Source of the DNA: Oryzias latipes
Lineage: Eukaryota > Chordata > Actinopteri > Beloniformes > Adrianichthyidae
Direction of reading: 5' to 3'
DNA: 64,000 nucleotides
Assembly (NCBI RefSeq): GCF_002234675.1
Contig: NC_019867.2
Coordinates: forward strand, 186,001-250,000
Position 1 is the stretch's first letter; each line of letters starts with the position of its first letter. The translations under genes and the position numbers were made by a program. This document shows positions 1-18,497 of this stretch, in pieces. Below the pieces are notes generated by a model. The model did not search any database. It was given only the letters and a program-made list of their open reading frames with translations, and was not told the origin of the DNA.

Positions 1-401
1 ACTTGAGGGGAAAATGTGCGGTCCTCCACGCTCTGACCCAGGCGTGCGCACAAAAACGGGTGAAATGAGAAACGGCGACACCGTCGGCAGATGGAAGAAA
101 CACGTGAAAGTGAAAATGACAATCCTGCCTCTCAGAAATAACATGAAGACTTCACAAAGAAAGTCTGACAATTAACAGCTACACCAACACCCGTTTGATC
201 GATCAGCAGTGAAACAAACAAAAAAATCAAACGAAAATTACAACAGAAATTCAAATGAACACTTATTTGGAAAAAGAAAAGTGAAATATGTTCTGCAATA
301 TTGGCATGTTGTGCAATTCATCCTCATAAATAATATAGTTAACAGAACGAAATAATGTACAAAACTGATATTCTAGTCAATGTGTCGGAGCAGATAGAGG
401 T

Positions 402-403
402 GC

Positions 404-442
<39 letters not shown>
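402..442. repeat. Tetranucleotide microsatellite (CAGA)n
   Basis: About ten uninterrupted CAGA/GACA units are visible. The flanking AT-rich sequence from 1 to about 500 shows no gene that I can support. Confidence 0.9.
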
Positions 443-529
443 TGCATTAATTGTCCACTAGGGAAAGTTGTTTTCATAGTAAAACATTTCTTCATAAGCT
501 ACAGAATTATGGTATTCATGCATATGCCT

Positions 530-983
530 TTAGTTTGTTTTATCTTTGATAAAACAGGCTACAGCATACGGCGTTTGCCGCTCACGTGCCTTTTTGGTAT
601 TAGTAACGCCCACACTGTGCCCTCCAAACAACACTTTTCTCCTCTTTTTCACCTCGCCAACGATAACTTCTACTTCACATTGAGTAAAGCTACGTTTTTT
701 TGATTTCCTCTCTGTGTTTGCCATGGTTTACCAATCAATGAATATTCATTTGTGGGCGTTTTCACGGACTATTTATGGCCAACTATGGGCGTGTCATGAA
801 GCCGCAAAAGCTGCGCTGCATTTAGAATTGGTTGTGATTTATTAAGGGAAAGATGCGTAGGATGTGCGTGCGCACGGTTTTAGAAATCCGAATATTTCTG
901 TGCGTACGCACGTCCTATGTTTCATCCGTACGCCACTTCTGATGCAAATCCTACGCAAAGTTTTAGAAATGAGGCCCCTGATC
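530..983 (-). mobile_element. PIF/Harbinger-type transposon remnant with Myb/SANT-like fragment
   Basis: On the minus strand a 64-codon open frame (530-724) starts with M-A-N-T and continues into KKRSFTQCEVEVIVGEVKKR, which resembles the N-terminal half of the Myb/SANT-like proteins carried by fish Harbinger transposons. The frame then degenerates, so the trihelix domain is truncated. Upstream of its start (725-983) is sequence rich in CGTGCGCAC/CGTACGCAC pairs ending in TGAGGCCCC, which looks like a transposon terminus. I see no Harbinger transposase and cannot place the other end. A truncated host gene of the naif1/msantd type is the alternative, but no intron or downstream exon supports it. 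Confidence 0.55.
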
Positions 984-1071
984 TGCATCAGACAAGCCAG
1001 TTTCCAAGCTGAGATCAATAAAGTATCTTTATCTGTTCTGGTCTGAAGAAACCAGAATTGTTCCAAAAACA

Positions 1072-1402
1072 ATTCATTCATTCATCTTCTTCCGTTTTGT
1101 CCCTCTGGGTCACGGGGCTGCTGGAGCCTATCCCTGCTACTTGTGGGTGAAGGCAGGGGACACCCTGGACAGGTCACCAGTCAGTTGCAGAGCCACAATC
1201 ACACACCCATCACTCTCACACCTATGGACAACAGCATGTTTTTGGATGGTGGGAGGAAGCCGGAGAGAACCCACGCATGCACGGGGAGAACATGCAAACT
1301 CCACACAGAAAGGTTCCCCATTGATGTTCTGGTTCAGGACTTGAACCGGGGGCCTTCTTGCTGTGAGGCAAGAGTGCTAACCACTGCGCCACAATGCAGC
1401 CC
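1072..1402 (-). mobile_element. tRNA-derived SINE (teleost type), full-length-like copy
   Basis: Read on the minus strand, the element starts with a tRNA-like head (GGCGCAGTGGTTAGCACTC) followed by a Pol III B-box-like GGTTCAAGTCC at 1334-1344. It runs through a conserved body (CCTCCCACCATCCAAAAACA) and ends near a short GAATGAATG tail. Related copies lie on the plus strand at 13453-13745 and, truncated, at 54601-54738. The Repbase family name cannot be settled without a search. Confidence 0.75.
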
Positions 1403-1697
1403 AAAAACAACTGCTTTCATGAAAGGCTGGAACCACCACAGCGCCATCTAGTGGCTGAAAGGATTTCAAAACTTGATCAACTGGAACGTTTCGTTTCATT
1501 TGGGATCTTTTTTACACTCATGTTGGTTTATTACGGACATTTTCTCTGAAAGAACATTTGATTCTAAAACTGCTTCATGTGGAGGTGGAACCATGACCTG
1601 ATTTTTAAACATTTTATTGCAAATATTCCAGATAATCACAGTAAATGACACACTAACATGTCTAATTTAAACAAACAGGTTGAGGACCAACAAAATA

Positions 1698-1881
1698 TTA
1701 ACCCCCCCCCATTCCATTGAGGTGTTCTCCCTACCATGACAAAGGTGGAAAGATTTCATGTAATCCATGGACACCAGTGAAGATCACAAATCATTGAAGA
1801 AAAAAGGTTCAGTGCACTGTCTAGTGGGTCTAGATGACCCCACTCCCAATGGTAAAGTGCCTAGGATAGCCCAAGGGTTAA
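1698..1881 (+). mobile_element. piggyBac-like MITE, copy 1 (TTAA-flanked)
   Basis: The first of three related short elements in the window (also 47413-47625 and 62165-62372). This copy is bounded by TTAA on both sides (1698-1701 and 1878-1881), and its right end reads CTAGGATAGCCCAAGGG. Its left terminal repeat is shortened compared with the other copies. There is no coding capacity. A TTAA target and CCC-starting ends are established piggyBac features; assignment to that superfamily is an inference. Confidence 0.65.
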
Positions 1882-2197
1882 GGAGGCTTAGTGTCCTGAC
1901 AGGTGTGTCCACACCTGTCAGTTCAAACGCAGAGGTTTGTGTCCAGACATGCGTCACGGTGCGTCCTTTCACAGGCCCCTCCCCCATAAACACACATTCA
2001 CACTGTGAGCATCACAAATGAAACATGTTAGTCAGCTTGTAACTGGGGGGGGCAGCCCTTCTGTTAACAGTCATGTGACCTCTGCCCCCCTCCCCTAGCT
2101 GGACTGGATGAATTCTTCCATCCATCAGAAAGGATGGGAGAAAGCTCTCCCATTCTGGGGCGTTCAACCAACAACCAGGAAACATGAAAATGAAGCT

Positions 2198-2203
2198 TTT
2201 ATT
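2198..2203 (-). terminator. srp19: Poly(A) signal AATAAA of srp19
   Basis: Minus-strand AATAAA lies about 85 bp downstream of the srp19 stop codon, a normal place for a short 3' UTR. Confidence 0.6.
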
Positions 2204-2287
2204 AGTCAGACGAAGCAAACAGGAGAACATCTGCAAGAACCTGAACAAAAACCTTTGATCTCCTCCATCATCAAAAACACAAACAGA

Positions 2288-3966
2288 CTATTTCTTCTTC
2301 TTCTTCTTCTTTCCGCCCTCCCCCTGCTGGGAGTTGGGGTCTCCCCCTCCGCTCTTCTGGGTCCGAGTCTTTAGCTTGGGGATCATTTCTGCCACGTACA
2401 CCATCACATCTTTACCTGAAAGAGGGCACAGCAGCACACCTTTACCCGTCTGCTGTCCCGCTGAAAGACGGACGGCTAAACGTTAGAAAGCTGAGAAAAG
2501 ACAAAAACGACAGAAAGGAGGAGAACTGCTGATGGATGAAAAGAAAAGAGAATCTGAGGCTCTGATAAGAAACCATAACAGGTGTGCTGCTCTAATGCAG
2601 CTGGTCAGGGGCCGTGGCCACACCCAACAGGTACCAGTGGACATGCAGCTCCACTCACCGCAGAGCCAAGGGAAAACTCCTGACCTGGTGACCTTTACCA
2701 AAGAAGGCGGAGCCTCTAAAACTGCTGCTTCATGCCGAGCGTGACCCGAGTCATACGACTTACGACACTTGAACTTGTCCTGACAGAGGCTGCCGTCGGA
2801 CTGCTTCAGCTGGACCCGGACCCGGCCTCTGAACTGGACGTCCCGGTTCCACTCCCTCGGGTGCATCTTGTTCTGGAACAGCAGAATAATCCTGACCCCA
2901 CTTCACAAAGGTCATTTCCCAAAGATCCCAGGTTTTCAGGCTCTACCTCCACATAGACGTTCATCCCCGCGGCGGTCAGGACATCTCTAATCTCGCCGCA
3001 GGACGGATTCTCCACCGCCTGCAAACAGTTCCTCTGCATCTGTGAGGGTTCTGAGCCACGGATCAGCTAGGAGAACTCACCTTCTCTGTGGGGATCCGGC
3101 GACCTTCAGCCAGAGTCTTCTTACTGTTGATGTAGACGGGGTAGAGGCAGACGAACCTGCACAGCCAGAAAGCCTCGAGTTCAGCGGGACTCAAACCTCT
3201 GCCACCTTCAGGAACCATTCCGTTCCAGTGCCGTTAAAGCAGACATGAACTTGTGGTACCCCAGATCTAAAAGGTTCCTGAGCTTTCAGGACTTTGACAA
3301 AGATCTGGACCAAACCGTCTCCGGACCAGAACCAAAACCTGCAGAAATAATGTGGCTTCTAGAGAAACTGGTAAGAACTTTTAGAGAACTCTAAACCAAA
3401 AGAATAAAAAGGAAAAACCGAGCAAACTCCACATGAGCCAGAACCACCGTTTACACGTCACGCTTTAGTCTGTGCTCTACGGAAAACGCCAAGGGACAAA
3501 ATAAACGTATGGACCGAAATCCTTTAAACCCGCGAGCGTTTCATTCATGCGTTTCAGACAAAATGTTTCTGTAATTAAGCGACTATTCGCACGTGCCTTG
3601 GGCGGGGTTACGGTTAAAAAAGGGCAGCAGTGCCTGCTGACCGCACGTATGATGTCTGACATGAACCGTTCTGGTCGCAGACACGGCACGCACACCATTC
3701 GTGCGAATAACTTCAGCATTTGTACTTGAATGAGACTTTTTCCACAACGAACTATCCCGTCACCGTGTGACGTCAGGCGGATTGTGTAGGAGACTTTAAA
3801 TTGTTGACTAGTTTAAATACCAAACATGTTTTAAGCAGAAACAAGTGTGTTTTCACCCCACTAGCCTGAAATCTGCCCTCAGATCCTGATTGACGTGCAG
3901 CTGTTCTTACAGTTGCGGGTTCACTTACCTCTCTTTGTCCGCGGGGTTCTGACTCAGGTGGGCCAT
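2288..3966 (-). CDS. srp19: Signal recognition particle 19 kDa protein (SRP19)
   Basis: Five minus-strand coding exons with consensus splice sites join to 140 codons plus stop: 3929-3966, 3081-3156, 2947-3018, 2764-2872 and 2288-2415. Human SRP19 is 144 aa. SRP19 binds the helix 6/8 tips of SRP RNA and lets SRP54 bind during assembly of the particle that targets secretory proteins to the ER. Family landmarks are RFVCLYPVYINSKKTLAEGR near the N terminus, AVENP in the middle, then NKMHPREWNRDVQFRGRVRV and the C-terminal MIPKLKTR. The tail ends in a lysine run encoded by an AAG repeat at 2291-2312, as in other vertebrates. The start is the only ATG in frame with exon 1. It is divergent to ppp2cb. 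Nothing appears broken. Confidence 0.95.
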
Positions 3967-5115
3967 GGCTAAACTAAACCAAAAACTACTTTATGCTATT
4001 AGAAACGCATAATTACTCGACAGCAGCTTTAACGCGCAGCCTCAGTAGAGGGTCCTTCTTCGGAATTCAGCCGCATAACCGGCGGGTCATTGAGCACAGT
4101 ACCGCCACCTACTGGTGTGGCGGGTTAGCTGCACCTTTTTTCAGCCTCGTCAGTGCGGCTTTTCAGCCCCAAGCTCCATAAACAAGACTTTCAGTGACAT
4201 GCGTATTTCAATACATAAAATAAATTTGTGTTTGTCGGCATAACTTTATCCAAGATCAGCAATTTAGGAACTACAACGCAAACAACTATAAGATTATCAA
4301 GAATTAGAAGCCATCTCGTGTCCGGGATGAACAGCTTCTTTTTTTATCTCGATACAAAATTAATTAGTAGTACATTACTGCGTACTGCACGTGTAGCGGC
4401 AGAGACAGCGGGCAAAGTCCATGTTCCTCCAAAACATCCCAGACAACTGATTTAATCTCATCTACAATTCATCACAAATAATCTGTAAAACAGTGGGAAT
4501 CGAAATTCTCCCTCCTCCCATAGGCAAACCAAACCATTCTTTAATGTTGAATAAAGAAGTCAGGGAAAGATGGAAACATCTTCAAAAGGCATCAGATTAC
4601 AGATGAAACATTCTTGTTATAATTTTTTAAAGGCTTTATTTCCATCATTTACCCTTTTAAAATAACAGTACATAATGACGTGGGCAAAAGTTGGACCCCC
4701 TGCAGAATTGATGGCATATTATATAAGCAGAAGTCAGACGCTGATGCTGTAGTTCCTACAGTTTCCGCTTGGAGTCGCTGCGAAGCGGAGTATGAGCATT
4801 GCTTAGGTCCCCGGATGTTGTGAAAGCGGCTCCTTTAGCATCGGTTAGCCGCTGTGACCCGCCGCCTTAATCGGGGACCTCCGAGCTTTTTTAGCCCCAT
4901 TCGCCCAGTTTCACTTGGTTTGCACGCTTTGTAACCTGCTGAGTTAATCTTAACATGGTACAATTGAATTGAACGGTGGTAACTGAAGGTGTTATCGCGG
5001 ATCGTTGTCCGGTTTGGTGAGACTGGATCGTGAGTAAAGGCTCCAGCGGTTAGCGCGCAGGAACAGGCCCGCTTGGTTTGGGAAGCTAACACGGTTAGCG
5101 CAGCAAGCTGTTGTA
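3967..5115. promoter_or_regulatory. Divergent promoter region between srp19 and ppp2cb
   Basis: This stretch separates two start codons that point away from each other. It contains no supported ORF. The part near 4735-5100 is comparatively CpG-rich and includes the inverted pair CCGCTT/AAGCGG near 4767-4790, so it probably holds the ppp2cb 5' UTR and core promoter. A perfect CRE palindrome TGACGTCA lies just beyond it at 3768-3775 in srp19 intron 1. A shared bidirectional promoter is possible, but 1.15 kb is also enough for two separate ones. Confidence 0.5.
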
Positions 5116-11033
<5,918 letters not shown>

Positions 11034-11208
11034 ATGTCCTATTGTCCCCCATAAGTCATTCACCAAGCCCCGCCCCTGCCCCACCCCTCTCATTTTGAAT
11101 GGAGAAGATGCATTGAGCAGATTCAACAGAGCGGTGATGTCACTAAAGCTGAGCTTCAGCCGCATGTTAACCTTCATCTTCTCCATCTGACATGTTTGAA
11201 AACAGGAG

Positions 11209-11476
11209 AATAAAAAAGTACCGACGTGGACCAAATGTGCCATATTTTGATCCTTTTCCAACAACTGTTTTTGTTTTTTAGAGCTCACTATATCCCCGCC
11301 CGTCTCCACCTTCATCCATCTGTGCTTTCTTTCTGTTGCCAGATCAGTTTAAAGGAAACGTAGGAGAGTTTGCTTCAGTAGAACAGCTCTGAGTTTCAGC
11401 TGTTAAGGCTGCAGCCAGCAGTCATCTCTACTATATTACTGTAATTTCAATGAAGACAACAGACATGTGAAATAAA
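11209..11476 (+). terminator. ppp2cb: Poly(A) signals of ppp2cb
   Basis: Two AATAAA hexamers follow the stop codon, at 11209-11214 (176 bp after it) and 11471-11476. Either could end the transcript, so tandem alternative polyadenylation is possible. Confidence 0.6.
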
Positions 11477-11534
11477 ATGTCCTATTGACAAACCGCTGCT
11501 GTCCGTCTGCTCTGTGCCAAACAAACTGACAAAC

Positions 11535-11745
11535 CTGGATGACATCACAGGGGTTCACTGACACCTGGATGACATCACAGGGGTTCACTGACACCTGGAT
11601 GACATCACAGGGGTTCACTGACACCTGGATGACATCACAGGGGTTCACTGACACCTGGATGACATCACAGGGATTCACTGACACCTGGATGACATCACAG
11701 GGATTCACTGACACCTGGATGACATCACAGGGATTCACTAGCTGA
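11535..11745. repeat. 30-bp minisatellite, seven copies
   Basis: The unit ACCTGGATGACATCACAGGG followed by GTTCACTGAC repeats about seven times; the last three copies have ATTCAC instead of GTTCAC. Remnant units reappear at about 12197-12260, on the other side of the MITE. The open frames across it follow from a 30-bp period with no stop. Confidence 0.95.
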
Positions 11746-12195
11746 ATTTACATGGACAAAAGTAATCGGAAAGAACGCCTGATCGGAAGAAAAATGCGTC
11801 ATGTAAACACGCCGTTCGTAATACTCTGACTTGTTCGGATCAAAATTTCTTTCCGATCGAGATAGGTGGGTTATGCCGATTGTGGATTCGATCGTTGTTC
11901 ATGTAAACAGTTCATTCCGATCGTGTGTCACTACTGCTCTGGTTTGACGTCATACATAGATGGTGTTTTGCTCCATAGAAGCTTTGGACCGACCTGCTGC
12001 GTAGATTTATATGACAGCAAGGATGTTTACTGTGGGACTCATTTACTTTTCTGGTATTTTCAACACTACTGCGCATGCCCAAATGATTTAGTGTGACCTT
12101 GTGAACGGAAAAAGGTTTTCTGATCCCATGTGCACGGTTGATATTTTAATCCGACCATTGATCCGATCGTTATTTTGCCCATGTAACAGCGGCTA
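11742..12195. mobile_element. MITE-like DNA element inserted in the 30-bp minisatellite
   Basis: The ends are imperfect inverted repeats: left AGCTGAATTTACATGGACAA, right (reverse complement) AGCCGCTGTTACATGGGCAA. The interior is full of CGATCG/GATCGG and CATGTAAAC motifs in both orientations and has no coding capacity. Minisatellite units lie on both sides, so insertion followed array growth. A related 3' portion is at about 13100-13276. The superfamily is uncertain because the target duplication is not clear. Confidence 0.6.
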
Positions 12196-12465
12196 CTGAC
12201 ACACATGGATGACATCAGGGATTCACGGATGCACCTGGATGACATCACAAGTTCAATAACGACATCCACCAGGTGTGGAAGCACACCTGTACTGATTTTA
12301 AAAAGGCAGCAGGTGAGTTCACCTTTAAAAGTGAAAGTGAAAATGAGTGGACATAAAGGAGGTAGAGGATGAGGCCCAGGTAGATGAAGAATGAGAGAGC
12401 ATGGCTGAAAGACTTGATAGAACCTGAGATAATTTTTCGTTATTATATAATTATTATTCGTTATT

Positions 12466-12705
12466 TTACTTTGGAGCCGGTTTAGCTCGTGCTGGTTTGC
12501 GGCGCTTTCCGTACGTGAAACCAGGGTTCGAATCCGGGCTGCTCCTTATTCCCTTCTCTGCTGCTGTGCTGGTCCCAAGCCCGGATAACTTCAGAGGGTT
12601 GCGTCAGGAAGGGCATCCGGCGTAAAACATTGCCAAGTTAACCATGTGACTCATCTTCGACGGAGAGGTTGTTTCGCTGTGGCAACCCCTGATGGGAAAA
12701 TGAGA
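12466..12705 (+). mobile_element. Second tRNA-like SINE family
   Basis: A tRNA-like head contains GGTTCGAATCC (B-box consensus) at about 12521-12531. The body has AGGGCATCCGGCGTAAAAC and GCTGTGGCAACCCC, sequences I associate with a common teleost retroposon. It is distinct from the family at 1072 and 13453. Confidence 0.65.
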
Positions 12706-13099
12706 AAGATTTGTTATTTTACTTTATTTATTTTATTTCCCAACTAATAACTCATCAGCAATGATTCAATATAAACTGAGGGAAGTGACTTTAACAAAAC
12801 AAAAAACAAAAACAACAACAAACAAAATAGAAAAGAAGTAGTCCGCTCCTGCACTTAAAAGTCATGTGGACCGGTGGAGCGAGCGACCGTGTCTCTGAGC
12901 AGAGCAGACGGACTTAACAGCTTTGTGTTTGAGGGGAAGGGAGGATGCTTTGTTACGTGTGGGAGACTTAGGACTGTGATCCGTCCCGCAGCAACACGAG
13001 CTTCATAATAACCGTAAAAATAATAAAAGCACATGTAAGAGATCATCTCGTATATTACCGAGCTGACGTATCTATGCATATAGCCGCTCAGCGGAACTA

Positions 13100-13276
13100 A
13101 TTTTGTCTTCTGGTATTTTCAACACTGCGCATGTTCGAATGATTTATTCCAACCGAAAGTGTGACCCATGTGGACGTTTTTTATAATCTGAAAAAGTTTT
13201 TCTGGGCCCATGTACACGATTGGATCATAATCCGACCATTGATCTGATCAAGATATTTTGCTCATGTAACCGCGGC
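13100..13276. mobile_element. Partial copy of the 11742-12195 MITE
   Basis: It shares TTCTGGTATTTTCAACACT, the CCATTGATC-GATC block and the terminal CATGTAACCGCGGCT with the right part of the upstream element. No left end is recognised. Just downstream, 13312-13340 forms an 11-bp perfect hairpin (CATCACGATGG/CCATCGTGATG). Confidence 0.55.
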
Positions 13277-13452
13277 TTATGGTGTCGACTCGCAGGGTGG
13301 CGGGGGCGTGGCATCACGATGGTGTCTCTCCATCGTGATGTCAGTCACCCATCAGGACAATACCATTGGCACAACCCTAATTTCTACTTTTATCAAAGTC
13401 AACAAAAGTTTACATACCTTACATTAGTATTTGGTGCTCTTGCCTTTAACTG

Positions 13453-13745
13453 AGCTGCATGGTGGCGCAGTGGTTAGTGCTCTTGCCTCACAGCAAGTCG
13501 GCCCCCGGTTCAATCCTGGCTGGGGGACCTAAACCAGATCATCAATGGGGGACCTTTCTGTGGAGTTTGCTGCGTGGGTTTTCTCCGGGGTCTTTCCGGT
13601 TTCCTCCCACCATCCAAGAACATGCTTCATAGGTTAATTGGCAACTCTAAATTGTCCCCTGCCTTCACTCACAAGTGGCTGGGATAGGCTCCAGCAGCCC
13701 CGTGACCCCGAAAACGGACAAAATGGAAAAAGATGAATGAATGCC
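13453..13745 (+). mobile_element. tRNA-derived SINE (same family as 1072-1402)
   Basis: The head reads TGGCGCAGTGGTTAGTGCTC, the B box GGTTCAATCC is at 13507-13516, and the body has TTTCCTCCCACCATCCAAGA. It ends near GAATGAATG. TGCCTTT occurs at both margins and may be the target duplication. Confidence 0.75.
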
Positions 13746-14039
13746 TTTCTCTGCAGTACTTGGGTCAAACGTCCTGGATATCCACAAGCTTCTCAAGATC
13801 TGGTAGGATTCCTCCTGACAGAACTCAGACGCTTCTAAAGAGATGATGTCATCTGGGGATTCCCAAATGTTTAAAGGTGTAGTGATCTTAGCGTATACAA
13901 ACATTTTAATTTGATAAAAGTCAAAACTTGTCTAAAATAACCCCAGTCTCATTATTCTGACATTTAGCAAATTGAAATAATTGTGTTAATTGTAATTGAC
14001 CTAAAACAGGAAAAGTTTACTTTTATTTCATTTCTGACA

Positions 14040-16313
14040 GTGAAAAAAACAGCAAATGTGTCCAGCGGCGCTGGATGGGCTTCCCATCTACACCTGGGGC
14101 TGGGATCGGCCCTTCCCTGGCTCTGGGGCGGGACGGGGCAACCCTCTTGGGGCCCCCGGTCGCTCTGGGTGTCATCCGCTTCGGCTGCGGGGTCTGGGGG
14201 TGGGGTGGGGTGGGGGTCATGTAGGCCCTGTCCTGTGGGGGGGCATTCTGGGGGAGGGGGGGGGGGGGGCACTATTGGTACGGGGCAGGGGGGGTTGACG
14301 GGTCGGGGTCTCCGCTGAGGCCATCGGCGGTTTCCCCGGCCGGTTGGCTGCCTCGGTCCCGTCGAGGCCTGACCAGAGCTCTTCTAGGGCCGGCGTTTGG
14401 GGGTGGGGGCCTGGGCTTGCTCCGGGGGGGGCCGGCGCTTTCTGGCTCCTCTCTCTCTGTGTGGGGGTGGTGGTGCTGGGCCTGGGGTGTCTGCGCCTCC
14501 GGGGGTGGGGCCCCGGGGCTGGGTGGGCCTGGCCCCCTTGCTGGGGGGGGGGGGGGGGGGGCGGGGGACAGCTGTTTGACCACCGGGGGACAGTCTATCA
14601 TCTGTCCCCAACTTACCCCCTTCCTCATATAACCTCATAATAGGGTGAGGGGGTGGGGGGCTTAGCCTGCGATGAGCCTTGGGGGGGGGGTTTACTAGGC
14701 AGTGGCCCCCCTCATGTGGTTGCCGTATGGAGTGGGCCCCCCCTCTTTCGGTTTTATTTGCACCTTAGACATGTAGGGCCCTTGGTAGGGGGGGTGCTTG
14801 GACATCACTGCCAGCAAGCAGCGGATGTCCTCCTAGCACCCTACCCGCCAATTTTAACCGCACCTTAGACATTTAGGGCCCCTTGGTGGGGAGGGTCAGG
14901 GGACGTCACTGTGAGTAATCAGGAGATGTCCCCTTAGTGCCCTACCCGCCAATTTTAACCGCACCCCCCTTAGTACACACACCCCTCCCCCCTCAATATA
15001 TACATCCCAACATAAACACACACACATGCACACACACACCCTTTCAAACACACATACACGCACACACATTTTGCAAGGAAGGTGGGACCTGGGTCCGTCT
15101 GTCCCCTGCCTCTTCCCTGGTGGGGGGTACGGGCCCCTTTGCAGCGGCGGCCGTGTCCCCGGGGTGCCGGCTTCCTGGGCCCGGCGGTGCTCTCTCCGCG
15201 CGGTGGGGGGGTTCACATTACATCAGAGCCGGGGGTGTCTGGTCCCTGGGGGGTGGGTTCTGGTCCTTGCTCCTGAGTGCTGGGCCCCGCCAAATTTCCA
15301 ACTGTGGCCGAGCCTGGTCGGGCCATATTTACAACACCCCTTGTGGGCCCTCTGGCTCGTACCTGGGGTTGGGGCGGGGGGATGCCCGGAACTCCTGGGT
15401 GGTGGTGGGGTGCTCGTTTGGGGCTGTGGGCGTCCTTCTCCGGTGGGGCCCTGCGTTGGGTTCTCCCGGCGCGGCGGGGGGGGCTGCTCTCCTGGTTGGG
15501 CTGGGGCGGCGCTCTCTTTCCCTCTGTGCGTCCCTGGCCTCTGGCTCTGGGGGCCTTGCGGCGGCCCTGCTGGCCCTGGCCTGGGTGGCGGGCTTGGTCG
15601 CCCGGGCGGCGGTTGTTCCCTGCCGGTTCCCGTGTGGCGTTGGGGGGATTCCGGCTGCCGCTGCGGTGGGGGTCTTGGGGTGGGGATGGCTGGGCACTCT
15701 CCCTCCTTCTTTTCACGTTCCACCATCCATTTTAGAAGAACATAAACACTCACCTGAGCACTGGTGTTAGCTCACCTTTGCACTAACAGTTTGCATGACT
15801 GAATGACTGAAATATTTCACACTAGTTGGTTTTAAGGCATAAGTATGCGTGTGAACACTATCTGTTTTGTGTACATGTCGACAGGTGGACATTTTTGCAG
15901 CTAGCAGGTGTGTTTATAACATTTGAGTGTGTGTGTGGACAGGCTCCGCCCCTTTTTTTTTTTTTTTTTTTTCTACATTTGAACCTTACCATAATGATTA
16001 ACAACCAGTAAACTTGTTGCTTTATGCTGCTTCATGGTCTTATGCCCCTTCCCCTCCTACTATCACCCTCCTCCCCCCCCCTCTCTAATGTCCCTCTCTC
16101 TTCTTCCCCTCTTTCCTTTTCCGTCCGGTCCAACACCAAAGATTTTCAGACATGATTGAAATTAATAAAGTTTGGCCTCAATTACAAAAGGGGTTTATTC
16201 AGACATACCTTTGGTTTGTCTGAAGATTAATAACCCCTCTTGTTAAAGTAAAATATGTCCAACACAAGAGGCCCTCAGCTCTCATCTGTCTGCCCAGCTG
16301 TTGGACAGGACAA

Positions 16314-16348
<35 letters not shown>
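14040..16348 (+). mobile_element. Unrecognised GC-rich repeat block with poly(A) tail
   Basis: Sequence shifts abruptly from AT-rich flanks to very GC-rich DNA with strong G-over-C skew (14050-15720) containing many G runs. A duplicated segment of about 100 bp (CACCTTAGACATGTAGGG at 14761 and a close copy at 14861) lies inside. An AT-rich, C/T-rich 3' part follows with AATAAA at about 16163, ending in about 32 A residues (16317-16348). No reverse transcriptase or other domain is recognisable; overlapping open frames on both strands reflect GC content. The poly(A) end suggests a retroposed RNA or a non-autonomous retroelement, with low certainty. Confidence 0.4.
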
Positions 16349-16350
<2 letters not shown>

Positions 16351-16539
16351 ATCTGGTCTACTAGAATTTACCTGTGTCACACATGCAGTTGTATTTATAT
16401 TTGTCCACAGATTTGATTAGTTTCGCTGATTTCATTGATGGATTATTACTGCAATTATGGTGAGAAATACTTGCATTAGTAATTCTGCTGCATCAGTGCT
16501 GAGACAAAGACATGTCATTTAGACTGTAGGTTTGTCACT

Positions 16540-18400
<1,861 letters not shown>

Positions 18401-18444
18401 TTAGGGACGTTTTCACAGCGCGGTGACGTTTGTGTTTTTACGTC

Positions 18445-18457
18445 GTTGCTAAGCAAC
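18445..18457 (+). promoter_or_regulatory. RFX X-box upstream of rsph14
   Basis: GTTGCTAAGCAAC is a perfect 13-bp palindrome with a central A and fits the RFX X-box form GTNRCC-(N)-RGYAAC except for one base in the left half. It is 41 bp before the rsph14 ATG. RFX factors drive ciliary genes through such sites, which matches the gene's role. Confidence 0.75.
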
Positions 18458-18497
18458 GCGGGTTTAGTCTGGAAGAATTTCTTCGTGATCCGTAATC

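Noticed and set aside
12470-12535. Genuine tRNA gene
   Set aside because: The B box is good, but the A-box region and stems do not form a convincing cloverleaf, and a SINE body follows.
14937-15770. 277-codon and other overlapping frames in GC-rich DNA on both strands
   Set aside because: High GC content removes stops in all frames; no start context, splice structure or recognisable domain.
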